A stretch of 64,000 bases of DNA from Clostridiales bacterium (GCA_004553495.1 SFLE01000002.1:1-64000); one strand, 5' to 3'; positions 33,074 through 41,450 are shown, numbered from the stretch's first letter. Notes: generated by a model from the letters alone, not told the origin. Made by a program: numbers and translations.

Positions 33074-34684
33074 TTACCAGCCCATCTCATCGTCGAAATC
33101 GACGAGGGTCGGGTCAATGGGCTCTTCATGCATAACGCTCTGCATATACTGGTTGACGGTCTTGCGCGCCTCGTTCGTGGGAACTATGCGGCAGTCCATG
33201 AGCGAATGCGGCATCCAGATGATATTGAAGCGGTCGCGGTGCTTGTGGAACTCCTCCTCGAGCAGTCCCTGAGCGCCTGCCATGCCCTTGCAGCCGATGT
33301 CGTCGTACATGATGATGGTGTCGCAGTTGAATTTCTCCGCGGTCTCCCACATCTGCATGAGGTGACGGTTGCCGCCGACGGTGTGGGTGCGCATGGGCGT
33401 TCTGGCATGCAAGTCGGCAATGTCGCTCATCATAGTGTCGCGGTCGGTGGTATCGACGATATTATGACCCGTGAGCGAGTCCATGTTGATAACGGTCATG
33501 ATGCCCCAGCAGTTATAGAGCCACTGTACGCCGTGGGCATAATAGGTCGAGCCGCAGGACCACGCCAGCGCGCGGTGACGCGCGAGCGGGAACGGATGAA
33601 TGTTCTTGCGCACGCACTTTTCAAACACCTTGTTTATCTTACGGTTTGCCTTCTTGAAGTACTTTGTGCCGCCCTGCTGATAGAAGTAGATGCGGAACAG
33701 ACCCTGAACGACGGAGTTGAGCGCGCCGTTATCGCTCTTGGCATAAATATCCCAGCGGTTGAGCGAGCCGCGGTTAAACTCATTGGTATCCTCGATGTGC
33801 TCGATGAAGGTATCCCAGTTAAACGGCACGCCGAACTGCTGCTCGAGGAACTCTATAGCCGAGTAGACCTCGTGCACGCCGAGCTCCTTGGTGGTGGGAT
33901 CGTCGTACATGAGCGGAGATGTGAACGGATGAACGGCTTTCTTGCCGTCAGCGGACAGGGCGCGCCACATTGCGGTGTTGTCCATCATGTTGGCGTCGCA
34001 GGGGTTATTGGTAGTTAACCAGCAGTTGCCGATGTCGGGATACTCGCCGTCAACGGCGACGCCGACCTCGACCAGAGGCAGAGTGCACATATCGCCCGGG
34101 ATGCCGCAGGCCACCGCCTGATCGACATAGTAGCAGCCGAGCTGCTTGCGCATGAGCGGCAGCATGAACGCCGCGTGCTGCTGCATATTTATCGCATAAT
34201 ATCCTGGGAAGCCGAAGATTATGTGCTTGGGCAGAGTGTAGTCAAACGCAACGGTGACATCGCTCCACTTGGTTTCGCCGAGCCTACGGTCTGCGCGCAG
34301 ACTCTTCCACAGCGTGTCGGTAGAGTCGGAGATCATGCAGTCGAGAGCGTACAGGTCAGCCCTCAGTGCCTCGCCGCGGTCACCCTCTATCCACTTATCG
34401 ACCATCATCGGAGCTGCCAGATATGCCGACAGCCAGCGGTATTTCCAGAATGCCTTTGCAATGCGCACAGGATCGTGCATGACGAATATCGCCATCTTCA
34501 CCCATGTGCAAAGCCACTTATAGAACGCAAACGCAGTGTCCTTAACGCCGCGCCACTCACGGCGGGCATAGAAGTTGGTGCCTTCGATATATCTCTGACC
34601 TATGTAATGGCAGGGCTCGTCGCCTTTGAGGAAGTGCTCAAGGGTGCCGTACTGCTCTTTGATGCTGACTTTTCTTTTCCACAT
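33074..34684 (-). CDS. 2-hydroxyacyl-CoA dehydratase-family long subunit (module 3)
   Basis: The 536-residue product starts MWKRKVSIKEQYGTLEHF at the ATG behind AAGGAGGGG; a longer frame reaching 34783 would overlap the previous gene. The N-terminal extension has RREWRGVKDTAFAFYKWL (41-58) and FWKYRWLSAYLAAPMMVDKW. The three family cysteines are 200 (GIPGDMC), 229 (NNPCDANMM) and 465 (DIGCKGMAG). The ending EEPIDPTLVDFDDEMGW parallels EEPLDPTIEVLPDEHAW of module 2. It pairs with the short subunit 13 bases upstream. Substrate unknown. Confidence 0.86.
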   Translation of the reverse strand: MWKRKVSIKEQYGTLEHFLKGDEPCHYIGQRYIEGTNFYARREWRGVKDTAFAFYKWLCTWVKMAIFVMHDPVRIAKAFWKYRWLSAYLAAPMMVDKWIEGDRGEALRADLYALDCMISDSTDTLWKSLRADRRLGETKWSDVTVAFDYTLPKHIIFGFPGYYAINMQQHAAFMLPLMRKQLGCYYVDQAVACGIPGDMCTLPLVEVGVAVDGEYPDIGNCWLTTNNPCDANMMDNTAMWRALSADGKKAVHPFTSPLMYDDPTTKELGVHEVYSAIEFLEQQFGVPFNWDTFIEHIEDTNEFNRGSLNRWDIYAKSDNGALNSVVQGLFRIYFYQQGGTKYFKKANRKINKVFEKCVRKNIHPFPLARHRALAWSCGSTYYAHGVQWLYNCWGIMTVINMDSLTGHNIVDTTDRDTMMSDIADLHARTPMRTHTVGGNRHLMQMWETAEKFNCDTIIMYDDIGCKGMAGAQGLLEEEFHKHRDRFNIIWMPHSLMDCRIVPTNEARKTVNQYMQSVMHEEPIDPTLVDFDDEMGW

Positions 34685-34697
34685 AGCTTTCCCCTCC

Positions 34698-35894
34698 TTA
34701 TTTTGACTGGAGCTTCTTGATCTCGAGCGATTCGACAAATGCCTGGAACCTTGTGCGGAGCTGACCGGTCGCGGCGTTTGCATAGTCGCGCTCTATCTGG
34801 CAGGTGGGTATTGCCGATGGGACATTGAGCCCCTCTGCGAGCCATTTTGCCGCTATCGCTCGCTCATAGCCCCAGTACTCGCAGAACTTCATATTCTGGA
34901 GAATGATGCCGTCCGCCTTGTACTCCTTGGCCAGGTCGTACAGATAGTTCTTGCGGGCAATGATATTCTCGGTTCCCATTGCGCGCGGGCACTCGTTTAT
35001 GAGCATATAATGCTCTGCAAGAGCGTCCAGCGGGTGCTGACCCTCTTTAACGACTATCTCTTCCCTGCCGGGCAGCGAGCCGAAGCAGTAACGGTCGGCA
35101 ACAACGCGCGCGCCGCACATCTCAACGAGCTTCGTAAACTCCGGATCGTCTATCTCGGAGCCTACGAGCATTACCTTTGCTCTGTACTGCGGCTTATCGT
35201 CGGGCTTGCGGGTCTTGAGTTCCTCGAGAGTCTCGCGCAGCTTGTCAACGATGAGGTACTTCGGGCAAACGAGCGTTACGAGCTGGATAACATGGAATTC
35301 ATAGCCGGTTATGGTCGGCTCGTCGAGCTTGCGGAAATTGCCTATCTCGGTTATGAGGCGGCACACCTCGTTATGGCGCTCGATAGCATCCATGAGCTTT
35401 TCCTCGGAATAATCGACACCGTAGGTCTTCTGCATGGGAGCGATTATCTTCTTCTCGATCTGGCGGCGGAAGTAGCCAGCATACCAGTCGCCCTTTTTGA
35501 TGGGCATATCTATGCAGGCGGTGAAAAACTTCTCGTTCGGGATGAGCTTGCAGTACTCAAAATACTGCTCCATGCGGTTCATGGTGGTGCAGCATTCCTG
35601 ACCGATGAGGGCAGAAATGAAGTTATAGCCGCCTTCAAACGCGCGCTCGAGAATGCTCTTGGAATAAGGGCAGGAGCGGTTTGTCATGTAGTATGTAGCA
35701 AGGTCGGGATTGATACAGCCAGGAGCTCTCAAACGAACGCCGAAGCAGCCCTCGATGTCAAGGAGCGGCTCGGGTATGTATGAGCAGTTGTACGCAAGCG
35801 CGAGCTTGCCCTCGGAGCACGCCTGCTTTACAAGCGCGTTGTTAGCCTCCTGAAGGAGGCTTTCAAAATAGATCAGATGCTTCAGGTCTCTCAT
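34698..35894 (-). CDS. 2-hydroxyacyl-CoA dehydratase-family short subunit (module 3)
   Basis: The 398-residue product begins MRDLKHLIYFESLLQEAN. The likely cluster ligands are Cys75 (NRSCPYSK), Cys101 or Cys102 (GQECCTTM) and Cys338 (MKFCEYWGYE). Their spacing agrees with the known dehydratase subunits. It is closer to the module-1 subunit (shared RSCPY/RTCPY, GGYN.(I/L)SAL, TGQLRTRFQAF versus VGQLRTRFQAF) than to module 2. GGGGGAA precedes the start. First gene of a four-gene operon ending at 32604. Confidence 0.88.
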   Translation of the reverse strand: MRDLKHLIYFESLLQEANNALVKQACSEGKLALAYNCSYIPEPLLDIEGCFGVRLRAPGCINPDLATYYMTNRSCPYSKSILERAFEGGYNFISALIGQECCTTMNRMEQYFEYCKLIPNEKFFTACIDMPIKKGDWYAGYFRRQIEKKIIAPMQKTYGVDYSEEKLMDAIERHNEVCRLITEIGNFRKLDEPTITGYEFHVIQLVTLVCPKYLIVDKLRETLEELKTRKPDDKPQYRAKVMLVGSEIDDPEFTKLVEMCGARVVADRYCFGSLPGREEIVVKEGQHPLDALAEHYMLINECPRAMGTENIIARKNYLYDLAKEYKADGIILQNMKFCEYWGYERAIAAKWLAEGLNVPSAIPTCQIERDYANAATGQLRTRFQAFVESLEIKKLQSK

Positions 35895-35947
35895 TATGTT
35901 CCCCCGTTTCTTTCCGCTGTAACTTATGTCACAGTCAAGATGTTATT

Positions 35948-36009
35948 ATTTTATCACTCGTGGCACAAAACTTCAATTTATTTGTACTATTTCGCCATAT
36001 TGTATATTA
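35948..36009 (-). promoter_or_regulatory. Promoter and conserved upstream box of dehydratase module 3
   Basis: On the minus strand TTGAAG (35971-35976), 17 bases and TAAAAT (35948-35953) form the promoter. The 39-base box at 35971-36009 matches that of module 2 (30 of 39). Further upstream are a TTTGTGCAT element near 36021 and an AT-rich tract. Confidence 0.65.
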
Positions 36010-36098
36010 GCAAAGCTTATTTTTGTGCATATTGACAACAATATTTTGTAAATATATTTTCATATTTATATAAATTCTCTCCGAGCATTATGTACGGA

Positions 36099-36129
36099 AA
36101 AATACACGGCTTTTTAAGCCGTGTATTTT
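36099..36129. terminator. Intrinsic terminator after the cysteine-rich SLH protein
   Basis: A 14-bp perfect stem (36099-36112 with 36116-36129) with a TTT loop, rich in terminal A-T pairs. It lies 29 bases past the stop of the surface-protein gene. Confidence 0.85.
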
Positions 36130-36157
36130 GGATATTATTTTTTGAGGACAGCGCCGG

Positions 36158-39100
36158 TCATGCCGGTGTATCACCGGTTATGGCTCTGTACAGGAATGTT
36201 ACGACCTGGCAGCGCTGGCATGGGTCATCGGGGCTGAAGTTTCCGTAGCCAGTGCCCTGAGTGATGCCCTTTTCAGCCGCCCAGAGCACCGCCTTGTAAT
36301 AGTAAGCGGAGCTTCCGACATCGCTGAATTTGCCGGAGAGGTTCGAGGGTGAGGGCTTATCGTAATAGCGCCAGAGGAAGGTGACAAACTGTGCGCGGGT
36401 AACGGTCTGATCGGGTGCAAACTGGTTATTGCCCACGCCGTTTGTAATTCCGTTCTCTACAGCCCAAAGCACCGCCTTGTAGTAATAAGCCGAGCTTTTC
36501 ACATCGGTAAACTGCATCGACTTGCTCGTGGGCTCGGGGCAGCCTGCCGCTCTCCACAGGAAGGTAACGACCTGAGCGCGGGTGCAGGCATTTGTGGGTC
36601 CGAACAGCTCATCGGATATGCCGGAGGTTATCTGCGGCTGATAGTAATAAGCCCAGAGAACAGGTTTGTAGTAGTAAGCATCGCTGTTTACATCATAGAA
36701 CGGGTTTTTGAAGTAGCCCTTGCAGACGGTGCACTGACCGCGGACGATCTTATGGCCGGTCTTTGCGGTGGGCGTGTCAGTGTAGCTGTCCTTGCAGCCG
36801 GAGCAGGTGTGAGTCGTGTAGCCGTCCTTGGTGCAGGTGGCGGGAGTCACGACGGCATCGTATCTGTGATTGCCGATGGAACCGTATTCCTCGCCGCACT
36901 CGTCGCAGACCGCCTTCTTCTGGCAGGTGGCGGTGCCGCCGGTGTGAGCGGTCTTCTTGCTCAGCTCATACCACTTGGAGTTTATCGCAACTCCGCCGGC
37001 TTCGAGCTCGTCCTTGAGGTTCTCGAGCGTTTTGCCGCAGCGCTGGCAGCCGAGCCAGTGGTCTGTGTCGTCATAGCAATGATCAATGTCTTTTATGTGG
37101 ATAAGACCGAGGAAACTATCAAGAGTGAAGTTTCCATCGGTTATCATCTTAATAAGCTCGGCATAGTTTAAGCCGATAGCCTTTGCAAGATCCTTGAGGT
37201 TGCCCGCGGTAAGGGCATCCATGCCCGGATGCAGGTCGTGACCGGTGCACTTATCGACTATATTCTCGGAGTCTGTAGGTATCGAGGCATTTTTATCGAG
37301 ATACATGTTGTTGCACACAGTGCATACATAGTAGTCCTTGGTTCCGTCCTTTGTGCAGGTCTTAGGTGTTCCGGCTACAAACTTGAGGGTCTTTTCGCAG
37401 CCGTCGGGGCAGGCATTGTAATACTCGTGTCCCTTGGTGATGATGGTCTCGCAGCCGAGGCAGTAGGTATCTCCGGTGTAGCCGGGCTCTGTTCCGCTCG
37501 GCTTTTTCTCTCCGCGAAGCTCGGTGTCGCCGTCGTGATTAGTCATGTCGCGCGTGCCGTCGTCATAGTCGCAGCCGAGGCAGGTCTTACCGCTGTGGCA
37601 GGTCGGTGTCTGATTGGGCAGGAAGGTGTGCGAATTATATGTTCCGGTATACTTGTAATCGCAGTATTTGCACACGCTCCAGTGACCTATGCTGTCATAC
37701 GCCTTTGTCTGGAGCTTCATATTTGGTATCTGCCCACTGCCTATCTCGGCAATATAGTGCTTGAGCGGCTCGATGGTGAGCGTGGATGCGTCGGTTATTT
37801 CGCTCGCACCGGCTGCATCGGAAAACAGGGTGCCGCATTTAGTGCACTTATAGTGCTCCTTCGTGCCGGAAATGCCGGTGGTCTCGCACTGTGCGGGCAC
37901 CTCATCGACCTTGACTATCTCATGCTCGCAGGCATCCTTATACTTGAGAGGTACATTGCGCTCGATGCACTGCTGGCAGTCTTTGCAGTAGACATCGCAG
38001 GTGCCGTCCTTTTCGGGAGTAGGCGCAACTATTATCCTATACTCTTTATTTACATGGTTTTCCGGGTCTATAGCGCCATACTCAAATCCGCATACGGTGC
38101 ACACCGCCTTTGCGATGCAGGTGGCAGTTCCGCCATTATGGCTGCCGGTGCTTGTGAGCTTTCCGCAGCGGGAGCACTGCTGGGCATGATACTCAACTCC
38201 GTTATCGGAAAGCGCCGCCCACTTGTAATCGTGACCAAGTGCATTGAGCTCGGTATCGTTCTTCTTTATCTCGGTCTTGCCCTCGGCATCGGAGAAGTAC
38301 TTATTGCAGTCGGCACAGTAGTAATAGGGGATATTGCCCTTATCCTCGCAGGTCGCGGGAGATGCCTTGGTGTACTCAAGGGAGGCATGCTTAGTATCGT
38401 CCTTATTAATGTCAAGCTTGGACTGCTTGATCTTGGTCTTGCCCTCGGCGTCGGAGAAGTATGTATCGCAGCCGGAGCAGTACCAGTGCTCTATAGTCCC
38501 CTGTGCCGAGCAGGTAGGCTCAACGCGGTCAAAATGCTGAAGATCGGTGTGGTTTGAAGCATTCTTTGCTATCTCTACCGACGATGCGCTGAGCTCGGCA
38601 GAGCCGGTCTCATCGGAGAAATACTTTCCGCACACGGAGCATTCCCAATGCTCCTTGCAGCCCTTTTCGGCGCAGGTGGCGGTCTTAGCCTCGACCTTCT
38701 GAATATCGCCGTGAGTAGTGAGCTTGGCTACGGTGCAGGCGGCAAGTGTCGTCGGCTGGGTCGCCGCGGAGTCGAGATAATAGTTCTGGCACACCGAGCA
38801 GTAATAATACTCGATATTGCCCGCCGCAGCACAGGTTGCAGCCTTGGCTTCGGTCTTAATGAGCGAGTGCTCCTTGCACGGCTCCTTTGCCAGAACGGTG
38901 AGCGTTACCTCATTGCTTACGGCATAGCCGAAGCCCTTGTTCAGTCCGACAAGCGCACCGCAATACGCAATGCACTTATACTTATTGCCGTTATCGGCGG
39001 CGGTGACGCTCGTGAGCTTGAGCTCCTGTTCCGTACCTACCGCATTGGCTAAAAGCTTTAGTATCTTAGCCGCCGTCAGGTCGGAGCCTGAATCTACATC

Positions 39101-39328
39101 CGTTGAATTTACCCAGACATAATTCATATCCTTGGATAAAGTCGCGTCTGCTTCTGCGGTCGCCGTGAATATTGCGGTGTCGCCGACTCTGACGGTGACA
39201 TCGGTCGGCTGCGATGTGAATGTTACAGTCACACCACTCAAAGCGCGCGACTCCGCCAGTGCCCCCGTGGGCACGAGCGACACGAACAGCAGCACTACCA
39301 TCAGCAGGCTGATAATGCGTTTCTTCAT
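36158..39328 (-). CDS. Large secreted cysteine-rich repeat protein with three SLH repeats
   Basis: The 1056-residue product starts at the ATG behind TAAGGAGGAACATT. After the signal peptide (to about residue 25) comes an Ig-like domain (about 30-145). From about 155 to 870 there is a chain of degenerate cysteine-rich repeats with at least sixteen CxxC pairs. Most have the form ATC...G...YYCSVCGKYFSD or GGTATC..KAVC..CG.EYG, so each may be a small zinc-knuckle-like unit. Three SLH repeats close the protein (about 885-1050), with AYYYKAVLWA in each. It is a wall-bound stalk or adhesin, possibly metal-binding. No enzyme domain is visible. Confidence 0.85.
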   Translation of the reverse strand: MKKRIISLLMVVLLFVSLVPTGALAESRALSGVTVTFTSQPTDVTVRVGDTAIFTATAEADATLSKDMNYVWVNSTDVDSGSDLTAAKILKLLANAVGTEQELKLTSVTAADNGNKYKCIAYCGALVGLNKGFGYAVSNEVTLTVLAKEPCKEHSLIKTEAKAATCAAAGNIEYYYCSVCQNYYLDSAATQPTTLAACTVAKLTTHGDIQKVEAKTATCAEKGCKEHWECSVCGKYFSDETGSAELSASSVEIAKNASNHTDLQHFDRVEPTCSAQGTIEHWYCSGCDTYFSDAEGKTKIKQSKLDINKDDTKHASLEYTKASPATCEDKGNIPYYYCADCNKYFSDAEGKTEIKKNDTELNALGHDYKWAALSDNGVEYHAQQCSRCGKLTSTGSHNGGTATCIAKAVCTVCGFEYGAIDPENHVNKEYRIIVAPTPEKDGTCDVYCKDCQQCIERNVPLKYKDACEHEIVKVDEVPAQCETTGISGTKEHYKCTKCGTLFSDAAGASEITDASTLTIEPLKHYIAEIGSGQIPNMKLQTKAYDSIGHWSVCKYCDYKYTGTYNSHTFLPNQTPTCHSGKTCLGCDYDDGTRDMTNHDGDTELRGEKKPSGTEPGYTGDTYCLGCETIITKGHEYYNACPDGCEKTLKFVAGTPKTCTKDGTKDYYVCTVCNNMYLDKNASIPTDSENIVDKCTGHDLHPGMDALTAGNLKDLAKAIGLNYAELIKMITDGNFTLDSFLGLIHIKDIDHCYDDTDHWLGCQRCGKTLENLKDELEAGGVAINSKWYELSKKTAHTGGTATCQKKAVCDECGEEYGSIGNHRYDAVVTPATCTKDGYTTHTCSGCKDSYTDTPTAKTGHKIVRGQCTVCKGYFKNPFYDVNSDAYYYKPVLWAYYYQPQITSGISDELFGPTNACTRAQVVTFLWRAAGCPEPTSKSMQFTDVKSSAYYYKAVLWAVENGITNGVGNNQFAPDQTVTRAQFVTFLWRYYDKPSPSNLSGKFSDVGSSAYYYKAVLWAAEKGITQGTGYGNFSPDDPCQRCQVVTFLYRAITGDTPA

Positions 39329-39481
39329 AATGTTCCTCCTTAAAATTTTCCACCCTTTTGCCGCGATGTGCAACTATAATCATAGTAATTATACTATTTC
39401 AGCAAATTTGGTGCAAGTGTATAAGCGCCGTCATTTTATACAGTTTTCGCCACTGCCTTTAGTGCACTTCGTTCTTCAAAG

Positions 39482-39510
39482 TCATAAGCGGTATCCGCCG
39501 GACATATAAA
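39482..39510 (+). promoter_or_regulatory. Possible sigma-E promoter of spoIIID
   Basis: TCATAAG (39482-39488), 14 bases and CATATAAA (39503-39510) resemble the sporulation sigma-E consensus (TCATATT-like and CATACAAT). It lies about 30 bases before the start, and spoIIID is a sigma-E gene in Bacillus subtilis. The match is partial. Confidence 0.4.
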
Positions 39511-39539
39511 TTGACCATGTGAGTTTGGGGAGTGGTTAA

Positions 39540-39788
39540 GTGTACACAAATATTGAGGAGCGCGCCTGTGATCTCGCCGTTTACATCATCGAAAACAAAG
39601 CCACGGTGAGAGCCGCCGCGAAACAGTTTAACATTTCCAAAAGCACTGTACACAAGGATCTCACCGAGAGGCTGAAAACAGTCAGCCCCGCGCTGTATCA
39701 TCAGGTGCGGGAGCTGCTGGATATTAATAAGGCCGAGCGGCATATCCGCGGCGGCATGGCGACAAGAAGAAAATATAAAGGCGAATGA
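39540..39788 (+). CDS. spoIIID: Stage III sporulation protein D (mother-cell regulator)
   Basis: The 82-residue product is a DNA-binding regulator acting in the mother cell after sigma-E. The family sequence is recognisable throughout: RACDLAVYIIENKATVRAAA, the helix-turn-helix QFNISKSTVHKDL (about 32-44), then LLDINKAERHIRGGMATRRKY. It starts with GTG, behind GGGGAGTGG. It is followed by its own terminator. Its presence shows that the organism can sporulate or descends from spore formers. Confidence 0.95.
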   Translation: MYTNIEERACDLAVYIIENKATVRAAAKQFNISKSTVHKDLTERLKTVSPALYHQVRELLDINKAERHIRGGMATRRKYKGE

Positions 39789-39798
39789 CCAACACTAA

Positions 39799-39827
39799 GG
39801 CGGGCTCGGTCCCGCCGTATTTTTTTG
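39799..39827 (+). terminator. Terminator after spoIIID
   Basis: Stem GGCGGG/CCCGCC with a 6-base loop, then GTATTTTTTT. Confidence 0.88.
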
Positions 39828-39860
39828 CATTTTTCGGGAATGCTATCACCGGTGATATGA

Positions 39861-40880
39861 ATGACAAAACAAATTGGAAGGCAAACGCTCAGGCTCTTCT
39901 ATCCCCCGACGATAGCCGCAAGCGCCGCCGTTGTCGGCCAGAAGGAGGGCAAGGGCCCGCTGAAGCACTATTTTGACTATATAAGCAGCGACGCCTACTT
40001 CGGCGAGGGCTCGTGGGAGAAAGCAGAAAGCGCCATGCTGCGGAAATGCTTTGAAATGTGCTGCAACAAGAACGGCATCGCGCCGCAGGAGCTCGACCTC
40101 ATATTCTCCGGCGACCTGCTGAACCAGTGCGTGGGCTCGGCATTCGCTCTGCGGGATGTGGGCGTTCCGTACTTCGGACTGTATGGGGCATGCTCTACCA
40201 TGGGAGTGGCGATGATGCTCGGCGCGATGGCGATAGACGGCGGCTTTGCCGAAAAGGTATGCGCCGCCACGAGCTCACACTTCTGCTCATCGGAGCGGCA
40301 GTACCGGTTCCCGCTTGAATACGGCGGTCAGCGAACTCCGACGGCGCAGTGGACCGTTACCGGTGCCGGAGCCGTGATAATACAGAGCAGCGGCTCGGGT
40401 CCGTTTATAACCTATCTCACCCCCGGAAAGATAGTTGACGCCGGCATAACGGATGCCAACAACATGGGCAGTGCCATGGCTCCCGCAGCATATGAAACAC
40501 TCAGAGCCCATTTTGAGGACACCGGCAGAGACCCATCGTATTACGACATGATAGCCACCGGCGATCTCGGTGCCATAGGGCACGACACGGTTGAGGACCT
40601 TTTCCGGCGCGACGGCGTTAAGCTCGGAAACTTTTACACCGACTGCGGCGTTCTCATATTCGACAGGCAGAAGCAGGATGTTCACGCCGGCGGCTCCGGC
40701 TGCGGCTGCTCGGCATCGGTTTTTTCTTCGCTTATCATGCGCGGCTTTTCCGAGGGAAAATGGAGCAAGGTGCTGTTTGCTCCGACCGGCGCACTCTTAT
40801 CGCCTACGAGCACTCAGCAGGGCGAGAGCATACCGGGGGTATGCCACGCCATAGCTATCGAAAAGGTCATACCGAATTGA
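39861..40880 (+). CDS. spoVAD: Stage V sporulation protein AD
   Basis: The 339-residue product has the thiolase-like fold of SpoVAD, part of the channel that moves dipicolinic acid into the forespore. Recognisable blocks are DYISSDAYFGEGSWEKAES, FSGDLLNQC, GLYGACSTMGVAM, SSHFCSSERQYRFPLEYG, QWTVTGAGAVI and GDLGAIGHD. It is followed 12 bases later by spoVAE. Many Clostridia have spoVAC directly before spoVAD; it is absent here, and the ~70 bases before the gene hold only the spoIIID terminator and a short upstream region. Confidence 0.95.
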   Translation: MTKQIGRQTLRLFYPPTIAASAAVVGQKEGKGPLKHYFDYISSDAYFGEGSWEKAESAMLRKCFEMCCNKNGIAPQELDLIFSGDLLNQCVGSAFALRDVGVPYFGLYGACSTMGVAMMLGAMAIDGGFAEKVCAATSSHFCSSERQYRFPLEYGGQRTPTAQWTVTGAGAVIIQSSGSGPFITYLTPGKIVDAGITDANNMGSAMAPAAYETLRAHFEDTGRDPSYYDMIATGDLGAIGHDTVEDLFRRDGVKLGNFYTDCGVLIFDRQKQDVHAGGSGCGCSASVFSSLIMRGFSEGKWSKVLFAPTGALLSPTSTQQGESIPGVCHAIAIEKVIPN

Positions 40881-40892
40881 GGTTTAAAAGAT

Positions 40893-41261
40893 ATGGAAAT
40901 GCTTATACAATATCTCAAAGTATTTGCCGTCGGCGGCATTCTATGCGCTATCGGGCAGCTTCTCATAGACAAAACAAAGCTCACTCCCGCACGCATACTC
41001 ACGGTATATGTCGTTTCCGGACTCATACTCGAGGCAGTGGGGCTATACTCACCTCTCGTTGACTGGGCGGACGCCGGTGCAACAGTACCGCTAACAGGCT
41101 TTGGCTCAACGCTTGCCAAGGGCATTGAGAAAGCCGTAGCCGAAACGGGCGTTCTGGGCGCGTTTACGGGCGGCTTCGCCGCATCGGCGGCGGGCATATG
41201 CGCGGCGGTATTCTTCGGCATAATCGTTGCAATGTTATGTAAACCGAAAGAGAAAAAATGA
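40893..41261 (+). CDS. spoVAE: Stage V sporulation protein AE
   Basis: The 122-residue product is a polytopic membrane protein with four hydrophobic segments, matching SpoVAE (KVFAVGGILCAIGQLLIDKT, then LTPARILTVYVVSGLILEA, then GFGSTLAKG). With SpoVAC and SpoVAD it takes part in dipicolinic acid uptake into the spore. It ends in a lysine-rich tail (KPKEKK). A decayed copy of its 3' half follows at 41325. Confidence 0.93.
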   Translation: MEMLIQYLKVFAVGGILCAIGQLLIDKTKLTPARILTVYVVSGLILEAVGLYSPLVDWADAGATVPLTGFGSTLAKGIEKAVAETGVLGAFTGGFAASAAGICAAVFFGIIVAMLCKPKEKK

Positions 41262-41324
41262 GCCCTTTTCCGCAGAAACAGTGCATCTGCGGATGCATAT
41301 TGCCCTAAGTGCGGCTCCCTTATT

Positions 41325-41450
41325 TATCAGCCGTCACTTGATTGGGTCATTAGCGAGATCCGCGGCAGTAAGCAGAATACTCGGTAATTTACCGTTCTAT
41401 GCAGCGGTGTTATCGGTATGATCGCCTCGGCATTATGTAAACCCAAGGGA
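41325..41450 (+). pseudogene. Decayed partial copy of spoVAE
   Basis: TATCAGCCGTCACTTGATTGG (near 41325) translates to YQPSLDW, matching YSPLVDW of spoVAE. Downstream, GCATTATGTAAACCCAAGG (from 41430) parallels the spoVAE end ATGTTATGTAAACCGAAAG, with ATGATCGCC matching ATAATCGTT just before. In between, AAVSRILG resembles the AVAETGVLG region. The copy lacks about 75 bases of the middle, contains a stop (41384-41386) and a frame change, and has no start. The match was made by eye. Confidence 0.5.

Noticed and set aside
34685..34783. 33-codon N-terminal extension of the module-3 long subunit
   Set aside because: It overlaps the end of the short-subunit gene, has no ribosome site and is Arg/Ser-rich like an antisense-type frame; AAGGAGGGG precedes the ATG at 34684.
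37229..38557. 442-codon plus-strand frame inside the cysteine-rich protein
   Set aside because: Shadow of the minus-strand repeat protein, whose regular CxxC periodicity, signal peptide and SLH repeats make it the coding strand.
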